Shown here one piece after another: positions 1 through 8,924 of a stretch of 64,000 bases of DNA. Source of the DNA: Segetibacter sp. 3557_3 (GTDB lineage: Bacteria; Bacteroidota; Bacteroidia; Chitinophagales; Chitinophagaceae); NCBI RefSeq assembly GCF_004354985.1, contig NZ_SMSK01000002.1, positions 343,243-407,242 on the forward strand. The letters are read 5' to 3'. A model generated the notes under the pieces. It made no database searches. It was not told the DNA's origin and saw only the letters and a list, made by a program, of their open reading frames with translations. The number at the start of each line of letters is the position of its first letter. Position 1 is the first letter of the stretch. The translations under genes were made by a program, and so were the position numbers.

Positions 1-10
1 GCGGCGTGGG

Positions 11-678
11 GAAAATGTAAAATGCAAAATGTAAAATGAAAAAGTGCGCCTGCACGGGAAAGCATTGTTTTGCAAACCAGAAGGTGAGTCGTCTGTGAAC
101 CACTCAACTGATCAACCTTTCAACTGATCAACTCTACCTCCGCGCCCACCTCCGCCTCTCCCGTTCTCTGCGGTTAGGAAAATGTAAAATGAAAAATGCA
201 AAATGAAAAAAGTGCCCCTGCAGGGTAGAGCATTGTTTTGCAAACCAGAGGATGTGTAGTCTGCAAACCAGGCAACTGATCAACCTTTCAACTGATCAAC
301 TTTCCCTCCGCGCCACCTCTGCCTCTCCCGTTCTCTGGGGTTGAGAAAATGTAAAATGCAGAATGTAAAATGAAAAAAGGGACTCCTGCACAGGGGAAAC
401 TCTGCTGCACCAATATTGACTTAGTTCCAGGCAACGTTTCAACTGATCAACCTATCAACTTATCAACTCTACCTCAGGGCCACCTCCCCATCTCCCATTC
501 TCTGCGGTGAAGAAAATGTAAAATGCAAAATGTAAAATGAAAAAGTGCGCCTGCACGGGAAAGCATTGTTTTGCAAACCAGAGGATGTGTAGTCTGCAAA
601 CCAGTCAACTGATCAACCTTTCAACTAATCAACCTTCCCTCCGCGCCACCTCCGCATCTCCCGTTCTCTGCGGTGAAG
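11..678. repeat. Tandem array, four 167-bp units
   Basis: Four head-to-tail copies begin at 11, 178, 345 and 512, giving an exact 167-bp period. Each unit opens with an A-rich word run (gaaaatgtaaaatg, repeated with small changes), continues with a segment containing cctgca and, in three of the units, attgttttgcaaacc, then a run of tcaactgatcaac words, and closes with a pyrimidine-rich tail ending in cccgttctctgcggt or a close variant. Unit 3 is the most diverged. No reading frame of note runs through it. The tcaactgatcaac words are the reverse complement of the gttgatcagttga-type words at 43701-43791, so this array and that region share a word family. The left border may lie outside the window. 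Confidence 0.9.
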
Positions 679-682
679 AGTC

Positions 683-718
683 TAATTCGCCAATCCGTAA
701 TTCGTAATCCGCGAATTC
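683..718. repeat. Degenerate word repeat (aattcgtaatccg type)
   Basis: A short run of related words (aattcgcc, aatccgtaattcg, taatccgcgaatt) lies between the 167-bp array and the stop codon of the thioesterase gene. Its reverse complement reads like the ggattagcggatttcgg run at 39013-39040 between rpsK and rpsD, so it appears to be a fragment of the same dispersed family. No function is evident. Confidence 0.5.
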
Positions 719-719
719 T

Positions 720-1238
720 TTACCCTTCCGGCACAAACAGTGCCTTCAGTTCACTTGCATCTGCAGGCTTCATTTTTCCACCCAGTATCAGTCGGAGTTG
801 CCGGCGGCGAAGTGCCCCTTCATAAAGTCTTACCTCTTCTTCTGTTTCTGGTTTAAGTTGGGGAACTGCACGAGGTTTTCCATTCGGATCAAGTGCAACA
901 AAAGTGAAATAGGCCTCATTACTTTCATAATGATATTGGTGCAACATGTCCTCTCCCCAAACCTTGATGTGGATCTCCATAGAAGTCGTAAATGCCCTCG
1001 ACATCTTGGCTTCGATATGAACAAGGTTGCCCAGTTTAATAGGGTTCTTAAAGCTAAGGTTATCTACACTCGCGGTCATGCAGGGCGCATTACAATGTTT
1101 TGCCGCAGAAATACTCCCGGCGATATCCATCCAGTACATCAATCTTCCACCCATCAGGTTGCCAAACGTATTGGTATCGTTTGGTAAAACCAGTTCATTC
1201 ATTACGATAAAGCTTTCACTTGCCAGCCTTGGTTCCAT
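720..1238 (-). CDS. Acyl-CoA thioesterase, hot-dog fold (YciA/ACOT type)
   Basis: This 172-residue protein matches the cytosolic acyl-CoA thioester hydrolase family, which cleaves acyl-CoA to free acid and CoA. The hot-dog signature is visible at residues 21-38 (DTNTFGNLMGGRLMYWMD), with the helix-capping GG at 30-31 and Asp38 in the family's catalytic position. The later stretch SVDNLSFKNPIKLGNLVHI fits the central hot-dog strands. The length is normal for a single-domain member. The start is supported by a TACCTTTG element at 1253-1260, about 15 bases upstream. The gene stands alone, tail-on to repeat DNA. Substrate chain length cannot be read from sequence. Confidence 0.9.
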   Translation of the reverse strand: MEPRLASESFIVMNELVLPNDTNTFGNLMGGRLMYWMDIAGSISAAKHCNAPCMTASVDNLSFKNPIKLGNLVHIEAKMSRAFTTSMEIHIKVWGEDMLHQYHYESNEAYFTFVALDPNGKPRAVPQLKPETEEEVRLYEGALRRRQLRLILGGKMKPADASELKALFVPEG

Positions 1239-1252
1239 TTTGAAAATTTGCG

Positions 1253-1260
1253 CAAAGGTA
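1253..1260 (-). promoter_or_regulatory. Bacteroidota -7 element TACCTTTG
   Basis: On the minus strand the octamer TACCTTTG matches the TAnnTTTG consensus of the Bacteroidota housekeeping sigma factor. It lies 15 bases before the thioesterase ATG. Confidence 0.7.
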
Positions 1261-1432
1261 TTGTATTGCCATTCCCTTGCATCAATCGATTTCTAGCCGG
1301 TTCATCGCGCAAACACTAAGGCAATAAAATGTTAGGGTCGCAATAGCAATTGAGCCGTTAGGACCCCGGGGAAAGGAACGGGGTTTTACTGCTATGATAA
1401 GTACCTTCAGTTGCAGGTGGAGAAATCCGCAA

Positions 1433-2944
1433 TCAGTATTTTTCAGCCTTGTCGAGTTGTGCCAGGAACTTCTCTGCATTTTCGAGGTGTGCCTGCTTTT
1501 TCTGGTCGCTCATATTATCAAAGGTTCTGATCAGCATGCCAACACGTTGATTGCGCTCCATTACATCCCGGTGTACATGCATAAACCGCCAGAATAAACC
1601 ATCCCAGGTTTGCTGCCATTCGCCCTTTTGGTAATCACTCATCTTCATAATGTAATTACTTCCACTGATATAGGGTTTGGTCATCATGAGCCCACCATCC
1701 GAAAACTGGGTCATACCGTAAGTGTTTGGCACCATTACCCAGTCATAAGCATCGCAATACATCTCCATAAACCAACGGTACACGTCGTCGGGATCGAATT
1801 CGCACAACAGCATAAAGTTACCCATCACCATAAGGCGTTCGATATGATGCGAATACCCAATTTGCAGCACCCGTTTTATAACGGTGTCGACAGGTAATAT
1901 CCCGGTGGTACCTTCCCAGAAACTCTTCGGGATCTTACGCGTGAAGCCCCAGAAATGCCTGGTCCGTTGTTTTCTGCCTTCAAGTACGTAGATGCTCCTG
2001 ATGTACTCCCGCCAGCCAATAACCTGTCGGAGGTAGCCCTCGAGCGAATTCATCGGAACCGCCAGTGCTTCTGCACTTTCAAGCGCCGCATCAACAATTT
2101 GTTGTGGCGTCACCAAGCCAATATTCAAAGCGGGCGTTTGTACACTGTGGTATAAGAAATATTCTTTTTTGACCATTGCATCTTCGTATACACCAAAACG
2201 TTGAAAGCGATGATGAATAAAGTCTTTCAACCATTCACGCGCTTCTTCAAAGGTTGTTGGAAAGAAAGAATTGCCACTTTGCTGAATAGGGTCGGCGGTG
2301 CCGGTGTTCTTAGCGTAGTGCTGTTTCACATATATCCGCGCTTCACGAACATACTCGTTCTCCTCGGGAAGGTCAACCACTGGAACGGTTTCACTCTTTG
2401 GCATTTTCTTGCGGTTCTCTGTATCGAAGGACCATCGGCCGCCAACAGGGCCACCCGTGGGTGTAAGCAGCAGGTTCCGCTTTTTTCGTTGCCATGCATA
2501 AAAGTCCGCCTGGAAATACGTCTTTTTCGAATTAAAAAACTCCCTCACCTCTGGAATATTGTTTAGAAAGTTCGGTGTTTGGTATTGCTCAGGAACAATT
2601 TTGTGCGTTCGGCAAGCCTTTACGAGCCTGCGTTCAAGCCAGTCGTCGACAACATCAGCAAAGTGCACCTCGCGTACTCCTTCGGCTGCCAGTTGCGGAA
2701 TGAGTTTCCTGATGTCATTGTTTTCGTTCGTAGACTCGATATAGGTAACCTCAATATTTTTTGCCTCGAGATAGTGCTTGTAGAATTGCATGGAAGCACG
2801 GTGCAATACGAGCTTCTGTTGGTGGAAGGAAAATTGATCGAAAAACAACCATTCTTCTACAATTACCACCCGCCGGTCAGGTCTGATTGCCGGGTGATCT
2901 TCGAACAACTGGTGCGGAAAAACAAGGGTGACGGATGGCGCCAT
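1433..2944 (-). CDS. Photolyase/cryptochrome of the PhrB (FeS-BCP) clade, cluster cysteines missing
   Basis: This 503-residue protein belongs to the deoxyribodipyrimidine-photolyase-related family typified by bacterial (6-4) photolyase PhrB. It starts with the antenna-type Rossmann domain (VTLVFPHQLFEDHPAI) and has the helical FAD domain with GYLRQVIGWREYIR, YSHHIERLMVMGNFMLL and PNTYGMTQFSDGG. In PhrB, as I recall it, the segment after MSDY carries two cysteines of a CxxC pair that bind a 4Fe-4S cluster, with a third a few residues later. Here residues 437-455 read DYQKGEWQQTWDGLFWRF, with no cysteine at all. FAD binding and DNA repair are plausible; cluster binding is not. The start codon ATG is preceded by no obvious -7 element. 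Confidence 0.85.
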   Translation of the reverse strand: MAPSVTLVFPHQLFEDHPAIRPDRRVVIVEEWLFFDQFSFHQQKLVLHRASMQFYKHYLEAKNIEVTYIESTNENNDIRKLIPQLAAEGVREVHFADVVDDWLERRLVKACRTHKIVPEQYQTPNFLNNIPEVREFFNSKKTYFQADFYAWQRKKRNLLLTPTGGPVGGRWSFDTENRKKMPKSETVPVVDLPEENEYVREARIYVKQHYAKNTGTADPIQQSGNSFFPTTFEEAREWLKDFIHHRFQRFGVYEDAMVKKEYFLYHSVQTPALNIGLVTPQQIVDAALESAEALAVPMNSLEGYLRQVIGWREYIRSIYVLEGRKQRTRHFWGFTRKIPKSFWEGTTGILPVDTVIKRVLQIGYSHHIERLMVMGNFMLLCEFDPDDVYRWFMEMYCDAYDWVMVPNTYGMTQFSDGGLMMTKPYISGSNYIMKMSDYQKGEWQQTWDGLFWRFMHVHRDVMERNQRVGMLIRTFDNMSDQKKQAHLENAEKFLAQLDKAEKY

Positions 2945-3151
2945 AAGTAGCTTTTTTTCCTTAACAGGGCAGATATTATAATGTTCATCTACAATCAGGG
3001 CGTTTTTTCGTCCGGGCCAAACGACAGCATCCGTACCCGGTATCGAACCCTTTTTGTATTCCGTATGTTTATCATATAACGCCTTTTAGCAAGGGCGCAA
3101 TAATTGTTTACTTATCAAGTTCTACCGATATTCGCACATCATTCACTTTGC

Positions 3152-4333
3152 ATGAATATATCCTTCGACAATACGGAAAATGCATTTGCCTACAAAACCA
3201 ATAAGCAATTAAAGAAATCCCGGTTTCTTTTCAAAACAATGAGTTACTGGCTGCTGGCAAAAGCAGGTGTGAGGCTAACCCCTATAATCATGAAGCTTGG
3301 CCTTCCGATCAAAGGATTGGTGCGTAAAACCATATTTAACCAATTTGTAGGCGGTGAGACATTGCAGGAAACTGCAGGTGTTGGTAATGTGCTGGAAAAA
3401 TATGGTGTACAGGTGATTTTGGATTACGGGGTCGAAGGAAAGGAAGGCGAAGAGAATTTCGATCAGGCTACCCGTGAATTTATTAAAGTAATCGACTACG
3501 CAGCCAGTCAGAAGAATATCCCTTACATCAGCGTAAAAGTTACCGGTATTGCGCGTTTCGACCTGTTGCAAAGACTTAACGAAGCGCCGCGGCTACGATC
3601 TGGCATCCACGACAACGAATTTGAAGACCAGGAGTGGGACCGTGTAAGTGAGCGGATGTACCAAATTTGTCACGAAGCAGCCGAAAGAAACATCGGGGTA
3701 CTCATCGATGCCGAAGAAAGCTGGATACAGGATCCTGTCGACCGGTTAACGATGGAAATGATGGAAGAATTTAACCAGGAGAAGGCCATTGTTTATAATA
3801 CAATTCAATTGTACCGGCACGACAGGCTCGATTTTCTGAAATTATCCCATCGTATTGCAAAACAGAAGGGGTTCTTGCTAGGGGTAAAACTCGTGCGGGG
3901 TGCATACATGGAGAAAGAGCGTTCCCGCGCAGCTGCTAAAGGTTATGTTTGCCCCATCCAGCCTGATAAAGAAAGTACCGACCGGGACTATAATGCGGCG
4001 GTAACTTATTCTATAGACCACCTACAGGAGATTGCCGTAATCGTAGCAACCCACAATGAGCAAAGCAACCTCTTGGCGGCACATTTAATGGAGCAAAAGA
4101 ACATTCCGCATAACCATCCACATGTGCACTTTTCCCAACTTTATGGAATGAGCGATAACATAACATTTAACCTGGCTAAAGAAGGTTTTTCAGTAAGTAA
4201 GTACCTGCCTTTTGGTCCGATTGACGATGTTATTCCTTACCTTATGCGGCGTGCACAGGAAAATAGCAGCGTTAGTGGACAAACCGGGCGTGAACTGACC
4301 CTGATCGAAAAGGAGATTAAAAGAAGAGGCTAG
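3152..4333 (+). CDS. putA: Proline dehydrogenase (monofunctional)
   Basis: This 393-residue protein oxidises L-proline to pyrroline-5-carboxylate with FAD, as the first step of proline use. Family motifs are present: GVLIDAEESW, YNTIQLYRHDRL, GVKLVRGAYMEKER, ATHNEQS, QLYGMSDN and the C-terminal KYLPFGPIDDVIPYLMRRAQEN, where the second arginine pair contacts the substrate carboxylate in known structures. There is no fused P5C dehydrogenase or DNA-binding domain, as is usual in Bacteroidota. The ATG at 3152 is preferred over a TTG 48 bases upstream because homology begins shortly after it. The sequence directly before the ATG (tcactttg) resembles a -7 element but is too close to serve this start. 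It is transcribed divergently from the photolyase gene. Confidence 0.92.
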   Translation: MNISFDNTENAFAYKTNKQLKKSRFLFKTMSYWLLAKAGVRLTPIIMKLGLPIKGLVRKTIFNQFVGGETLQETAGVGNVLEKYGVQVILDYGVEGKEGEENFDQATREFIKVIDYAASQKNIPYISVKVTGIARFDLLQRLNEAPRLRSGIHDNEFEDQEWDRVSERMYQICHEAAERNIGVLIDAEESWIQDPVDRLTMEMMEEFNQEKAIVYNTIQLYRHDRLDFLKLSHRIAKQKGFLLGVKLVRGAYMEKERSRAAAKGYVCPIQPDKESTDRDYNAAVTYSIDHLQEIAVIVATHNEQSNLLAAHLMEQKNIPHNHPHVHFSQLYGMSDNITFNLAKEGFSVSKYLPFGPIDDVIPYLMRRAQENSSVSGQTGRELTLIEKEIKRRG

Positions 4334-4467
4334 CCCCATGTAAAAAGGTGAGGGCATCTAAATTTCGTGAACATGAGCCTGGTTTCACAATGATGAGCTC
4401 AGAACTCCAGTGGCCAACACCCAAAGCAGTTTCCTTGTAAAAACTTTCAACCAAGCACAATCCGCAA

Positions 4468-4475
4468 TAAGTTTG
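4468..4475 (+). promoter_or_regulatory. -7 element TAAGTTTG before thyA
   Basis: TAAGTTTG matches TAnnTTTG and ends only five bases before the thyA ATG. Transcription from it would give an mRNA with almost no leader. Confidence 0.65.
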
Positions 4476-4480
4476 CAGTT

Positions 4481-5302
4481 ATGCAGCAGTATCACCAGCT
4501 TTTAAAGCATATTCTTGAGAACGGGGTAACAAAGTCGGACCGTACCGGTACAGGAACGATTAGTTGTTTCGGTTACCAGGTGCGTTTTCCATTACAGGAT
4601 GGTTTTCCCCTGGTGACCACCAAAAAGCTGCATGTAAAGAGCATTATCTATGAACTGTTGTGGTTTCTACAGGGCAATACCAACATTGGATACCTTAATG
4701 AACACGGTGTAAAAATATGGGACGAATGGGCCGACCAGCAAGGCGAATTGGGGCCGGTATACGGCAAACAATGGCGGAGTTGGGAAGGGGCCAACGGTGT
4801 TGTGGTCGACCAGATCAGCGACGTAATCCGGCAACTTAAAACAAACCCCGATAGCCGGCGGATGATCGTAAGTGCATGGAACGTGGCTGAGCTTCCGCAG
4901 ATGGCACTGATGCCCTGCCATGCATTGTTCCAGTTTTATGTAAGCCCACCGGATAATAAAAGAGGCGAGACAAAGGGCCGGCTAAGCTGCCAGCTTTACC
5001 AGCGCAGCGCGGATGCTTTTTTAGGCGTACCATTTAACATCGCTTCATACGCGCTTCTTACGATGATGATCGCCCAGGTTTGTGAGCTCCTGCCGGGTGA
5101 ATTCATTCATACTTTTGGCGACCTGCACCTCTATAGTAATCATGTGGAGCAGGCCAAAATACAGCTTGAACGAAGTCTATTTCCGCTGCCCCAAATGCGG
5201 CTCAACCCTGCAGTAAACAATATTCTCGATTTTAGGTATGAAGATTTTACCCTTGAAAATTACCAGTATCATCCACATATCAAAGCACCGGTTGCTGTTT
5301 AA
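4481..5302 (+). CDS. thyA: Thymidylate synthase
   Basis: This 273-residue enzyme makes dTMP from dUMP using methylene-tetrahydrofolate and releases dihydrofolate. It is clearly ThyA: the N-terminal [13 protein letters not shown], the catalytic MPCHALFQF with Cys146, the substrate-binding [20 protein letters not shown], and the GDLHLYSNH segment are all present. Length is close to the usual 264, with a small insertion around residues 156-166. folA lies 82 bases downstream on the same strand; its product recycles the dihydrofolate that ThyA makes, so the pair forms a functional unit even if a weak terminator separates them. Confidence 0.97.
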   Translation: MQQYHQLLKHILENGVTKSDRTGTGTISCFGYQVRFPLQDGFPLVTTKKLHVKSIIYELLWFLQGNTNIGYLNEHGVKIWDEWADQQGELGPVYGKQWRSWEGANGVVVDQISDVIRQLKTNPDSRRMIVSAWNVAELPQMALMPCHALFQFYVSPPDNKRGETKGRLSCQLYQRSADAFLGVPFNIASYALLTMMIAQVCELLPGEFIHTFGDLHLYSNHVEQAKIQLERSLFPLPQMRLNPAVNNILDFRYEDFTLENYQYHPHIKAPVAV

Positions 5303-5305
5303 CCG

Positions 5306-5347
5306 AAACAGGGTTTAAGGTCGGGTGGACTTTGGTTCCCGTTTTTT
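5306..5347 (+). terminator. Weak terminator after thyA
   Basis: AAACaGGG at 5306-5313 can pair with CCCGTTT at 5338-5344, and the run of six T follows at 5342-5347. The stem is short and bulged, so partial read-through into folA is likely. Confidence 0.4.
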
Positions 5348-5384
5348 GTTAGCTCTTATTCCTACCATTTTCAATTGCACTTAA

Positions 5385-5876
5385 ATGATCATTTCTCTTC
5401 TCGTGGCTGCTTCAACCAACAATGTTATCGGGCATAACAATCAGTTGCCCTGGCATCTGCCTAACGACATGAAGTTTTTTAAAAACACCACCTGGGGAAT
5501 GCCCGTGATCATGGGACGAAAAACGTATGAATCAATGAAGGGGGAGCCATTGCCGGGGCGTTCAAATATTGTAATCACAAGGCAGAAAAACTGGAAGGCC
5601 GACGGGGTTGCAGTAACCAACAACTGGAAGGATGCAATGATGGTTGTAAACGAAACAGACTCAAAGGAGGTATTTGTAATCGGAGGTGGCGAAGTCTTCA
5701 AAGAAATCTTTCCACAGGCAAAACGGATATACATCACCCGTGTACACGCCGAAATAGAGGGGGATGTCTTTTTTCCGGAGATCGACAAAAAATGGGAACT
5801 TAAAAATAAACGGGACTGCTTTGCCGACGAAAAACATGCTTACGACTACTCATTTGAAACATGGGAGCGCAAATGA
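5385..5876 (+). CDS. folA: Dihydrofolate reductase
   Basis: This 163-residue protein reduces dihydrofolate to tetrahydrofolate with NADPH. All DHFR landmarks are visible: ISLLVAASTNNVIGHNNQLPWHLPNDMKFF with the catalytic Asp in LPND, the GMPVIMGRKTYES turn that binds the cofactor, ITRQ, the EVFVIGGGEVFKEI glycine motif and YITRVHAEIEGDVFFPEID near the C-terminus. The length is standard. It follows thyA on the same strand and serves the same folate cycle. Confidence 0.96.
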   Translation: MIISLLVAASTNNVIGHNNQLPWHLPNDMKFFKNTTWGMPVIMGRKTYESMKGEPLPGRSNIVITRQKNWKADGVAVTNNWKDAMMVVNETDSKEVFVIGGGEVFKEIFPQAKRIYITRVHAEIEGDVFFPEIDKKWELKNKRDCFADEKHAYDYSFETWERK

Positions 5877-5960
5877 GCCCACACCTGGACGGCAGGGCGT
5901 AACCAGGAAAGAGCACCCTGATATCCTACCATCCTTCACAGCGTAACAAGCACCGGCTAC

Positions 5961-6566
5961 TTAACGGTAAGCACTTAGTTGAAGCTCAAGTTTTGCCTTT
6001 ATGGTGTTATGCCATTCCTCTTTTAATATCGACAAAACAATCGAGTCTCTCCGCCCTCCTTCAGGCTTTGGCATATTACTCCTTAGTATGCCCTCAACCT
6101 GGCAGCCGATCGATTTCATTGCGGCGATGCTTCGCTTATTATCATTGTCGGCCCTGAACTCCACCCGTTCAGCACCGAGCTGTTCAAAAGCAAACCCGAG
6201 CAACAGGTATTTGCAGTTTTTATTTAGCCCGGTGCCATGAAATGCGCTACCATACCAGGTATAGCCCAATTGCATAGTAGACAATGCCGGTTGAATATCA
6301 TAAAAGCGGGTGCAGCCTGCGTAGCCATTTGCTTTTTTGTCGAAAACGATAAAAGGGTACTCCCTTTGTTGTGCCCTGCCTTCAAAGGCTTGCGCCAGGT
6401 ATTTGTCCAGGTTTTCTTCGCCCCCGGCACCCTGTAAAGAATACTTCCAAAGCTCGGGCTCATTTAAACTAAACGGCAAATAAAATTCCCGATCCAACGT
6501 TTGTAAGGGCCTTAGCAACACCCTGTCGTTTTCAAGTTTGTATTCTTCGTTGAAGTTGAATTGCAT
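5961..6566 (-). CDS. GNAT acetyltransferase, RimJ/RimL type
   Basis: This 201-residue protein has the layout of the RimJ/RimL branch of GNAT N-acetyltransferases: an N-terminal LENDRVLLRPLQTLDREFYLPF strand-helix, a central substrate-binding region, and the ERVEFRADNDNKRSIAAMKSIGCQVEGILR motif near the end, which is typical of acetylation of proteins or amino groups. The acetyl-CoA loop corresponds to the FHGTGLNKNCKYLLLGFAFEQLG stretch, where the usual Q/RxxGxG/A is degenerate. The substrate is unknown. It is convergent with folA and divergent from glmS. Confidence 0.85.
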   Translation of the reverse strand: MQFNFNEEYKLENDRVLLRPLQTLDREFYLPFSLNEPELWKYSLQGAGGEENLDKYLAQAFEGRAQQREYPFIVFDKKANGYAGCTRFYDIQPALSTMQLGYTWYGSAFHGTGLNKNCKYLLLGFAFEQLGAERVEFRADNDNKRSIAAMKSIGCQVEGILRSNMPKPEGGRRDSIVLSILKEEWHNTIKAKLELQLSAYR

Positions 6567-6658
6567 AGTAGTACGATTGGACTACAACAATACGTTATTA
6601 TCAGGGCAGTTTGTTTGCTTAAAAATTGTGATATTGCGCACTTAAATCTTACAACTAA

Positions 6659-8494
6659 ATGTGTGGAATTGTTGGTTATACTGGTCACCGGCAGGCGTAC
6701 CCTGTTGTTTTAAAAGGGTTGAAGCGCCTTGAATACCGGGGATATGACAGTTCCGGAGTGGCATTACTTAACGGCGACCTGAAAGTTTACAAAAAGAAAG
6801 GAAAGGTTTCCGAACTCGAAGAAGCTGTTATTGGGCAGGACCTGCAGGCCAACACCGGCATCGGGCATACCCGTTGGGCAACCCATGGCGAACCCAGCGA
6901 TCGTAATGCGCACCCTCACCAAAGTGCGAGCGGTACCATAGCTATGATCCACAACGGTATCATCGAGAACTATGCCTCCATTAAGCACGAACTTCAGAAT
7001 AAAGGTTATGTTTTTAAAAGCGATACCGATACCGAGGTATTGCTGAATTTTATAGAAGACATCAAGCGTAACAACAACAGTTCGCTTGAAGAAGCGCTTC
7101 GTATTGCACTTCGCAGGATCGTTGGCGCATATTGCATCCTGCTGGTTGACATTGATGAGCCTGAAACCATCATTGCTGCACGTAAAGGCAGCCCGCTTGT
7201 TATTGGTATCGGTAAGGGCGAACACTTTCTCGCTTCGGATGCTTCACCGATCATCGAATACACCAAAGAGGTTGTTTATGTAAACGACTACGAAATTGCC
7301 ATCATTAAGCCCGATGAACTCGTGCTTAAGAATCTCGGCAACGAAAAGCAGACTCCCTTTATTCAAAAGCTCGATCTTGAACTCGCAGCTATTGAAAAAG
7401 GTGGCTACGAACACTTCATGCTCAAAGAAATACATGAGCAACCCGACACCATTTACGATTGCCTTCGCGGACGGCTGTTACATGAGTCCGGCAGCATAAC
7501 CATGAGTGGTGTTGATAATCATCTTGAGGCACTGACCTCGGCCAACCGCATGGTACTCGTTGCCTGCGGCACCAGCTGGCATGCGGCATTGCTTGCCGAG
7601 TACATGTTTGAAGAACTATGCCGGATTCCGGTAGAAGTAGAGTATGCATCAGAATTCAGGTACCGCAACCCGGTTATCAACAGGGGCGACGTTATCATAG
7701 CAATTTCGCAGAGCGGCGAAACTGCCGATACCCTTGTAGCCCTCGAAAATGCACGTGAAAAAGGAGCCTTTATCTTCGGGGTTGTAAATGCAGTGGGAAG
7801 CAGCATTGCACGCATGAGTCATGCAGGTGCTTATTCGCATGCCGGTCCCGAAATTGGTGTTGCCAGTACGAAAGCTTTTACGGGCCAGTTAGCAGTGCTT
7901 GCCATGATGGCCCTGAAAATTGGTTATGCAAAAGGCAGCCTCAACGAGTCACGCTACCTTCAACTTATGAAAGAGCTGGAAGCGATTCCGGAAAAGGTGA
8001 GGGAAATATTACAGGACACGTCAAACATCCGGGCCATTGCCGAAAAGTATAAAGATGCAAGTGATTTCCTTTACCTGGGGAGGGGCTACAATTTCCCGAT
8101 CGCACTCGAGGGCGCATTGAAGTTGAAAGAAATTTCTTACATACATGCTGAAGGATACCCGGCTGCCGAAATGAAGCACGGACCCATCGCACTTGTCGAC
8201 GAAACACTGCCAGTTGTATTTGTTGCAACAAAAGACTCTTACTACGAAAAAATTGTTTCAAACGTACAGGAGATCAAGGCGAGGAAAGGTATTGTTATTG
8301 CCGTTGCAACCGAAGGCGACAGCGTTATTCCCGGCATGGCCGACGATGTTATGTATGTACCCGATGCCGATGAAATTCTTGCGCCTATTCTTAGCGTTGT
8401 TCCCCTGCAATTATTGAGCTATTATATCGGTATTGCAAAAGGGCTTGATGTTGATAAACCACGTAACCTTGCCAAGTCGGTAACTGTAGAGTAA
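6659..8494 (+). CDS. glmS: Glutamine-fructose-6-phosphate aminotransferase (isomerizing)
   Basis: This 611-residue enzyme makes glucosamine-6-phosphate, the entry point for peptidoglycan and lipid A. The N-terminal glutaminase domain begins MCGIVGYTG with the nucleophile Cys2, followed by RLEYRGYDSSGVA and GIGHTRWATHGEPSDRNAHPH. Two SIS isomerase domains follow (VACGTSWHAALLAEYMFEE with ISQSGETADTLVAL, and LGRGYNFPIALEGALKLKEISYIHAEGY). The C-terminus DKPRNLAKSVTVE is canonical. The leader is about 60 bases, with no sign of a glmS ribozyme, as expected outside Bacillota. Confidence 0.98.
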   Translation: MCGIVGYTGHRQAYPVVLKGLKRLEYRGYDSSGVALLNGDLKVYKKKGKVSELEEAVIGQDLQANTGIGHTRWATHGEPSDRNAHPHQSASGTIAMIHNGIIENYASIKHELQNKGYVFKSDTDTEVLLNFIEDIKRNNNSSLEEALRIALRRIVGAYCILLVDIDEPETIIAARKGSPLVIGIGKGEHFLASDASPIIEYTKEVVYVNDYEIAIIKPDELVLKNLGNEKQTPFIQKLDLELAAIEKGGYEHFMLKEIHEQPDTIYDCLRGRLLHESGSITMSGVDNHLEALTSANRMVLVACGTSWHAALLAEYMFEELCRIPVEVEYASEFRYRNPVINRGDVIIAISQSGETADTLVALENAREKGAFIFGVVNAVGSSIARMSHAGAYSHAGPEIGVASTKAFTGQLAVLAMMALKIGYAKGSLNESRYLQLMKELEAIPEKVREILQDTSNIRAIAEKYKDASDFLYLGRGYNFPIALEGALKLKEISYIHAEGYPAAEMKHGPIALVDETLPVVFVATKDSYYEKIVSNVQEIKARKGIVIAVATEGDSVIPGMADDVMYVPDADEILAPILSVVPLQLLSYYIGIAKGLDVDKPRNLAKSVTVE

Positions 8495-8924
8495 CCACGC
8501 AACAACGGGTACCCATACGCCGGTAATGGCTTTTTTTTGGTTACCAGCAGAAGCGCATTGTTCAACATCGTTGTGTCACTCCCTTGTACGGCAAACCTTT
8601 GTTCGGCGGGGCTTACAGCTCAACCTACCTTTAATTGCTATATCGGGAGGAATTCAAGTAAGCAAACGAAACCGGAAATACCAAAAGCTACGCTGTTTAG
8701 TCAGCAACTCATATCCCCTATGAAACGCTTTGCAAGCTATTGCTGCAGATCTTTGTTCCTCGTAACTGTATAACCTGCTGATGCGGGAAAAAGAACTTTC
8801 CTGTGTACAACCAACGTTATTGAATTGCCGTCTCTAAACGGGAGTGAAAGTTCAGGTGCACGCCCTTATAGGCATTGGTTTGCCGGCGCGGTGCAGGAGA
8901 TTGCAATTTTGTTATGACCGTTAA
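8495..8924. other. 430-bp non-coding gap containing a dispersed repeat copy
   Basis: Between glmS and the DUF4954 gene there is no convincing coding frame. The stretch holds repeat copy A (8529-8596, listed separately). A short frame, MKRFASYCCRSLFLVTV at 8720, is hydrophobic but lacks support from any promoter or homology I can see. Confidence 0.6.
8529..8596 (-). repeat. Dispersed intergenic repeat, copy A
   Basis: Read on the minus strand, this copy has GTTTGCCGTACAAGG, then GAGTGACACAACGATG, then CTTCTGCTGGTAACC and a run of eight A. Copy B (15241-15308, plus) matches it at most positions over 68 bases; copy C (33694-33778, plus) shares the GAGTGACACAAC core and the CTGCCGG-A-rich end. 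No open frame is conserved between copies. Confidence 0.8.

Noticed and set aside
11-678. CRISPR array
   Set aside because: The period is 167 bases and whole units repeat; there are no short conserved repeats separated by unrelated spacers, and no cas genes.
3030-3070. tRNA-like GGGTTCGATACC on the minus strand
   Set aside because: The flanking bases do not form a proper T-stem or acceptor stem.
8526-8773. Short overlapping frames after glmS
   Set aside because: They overlap repeat copy A and each other, with no promoter or homology.
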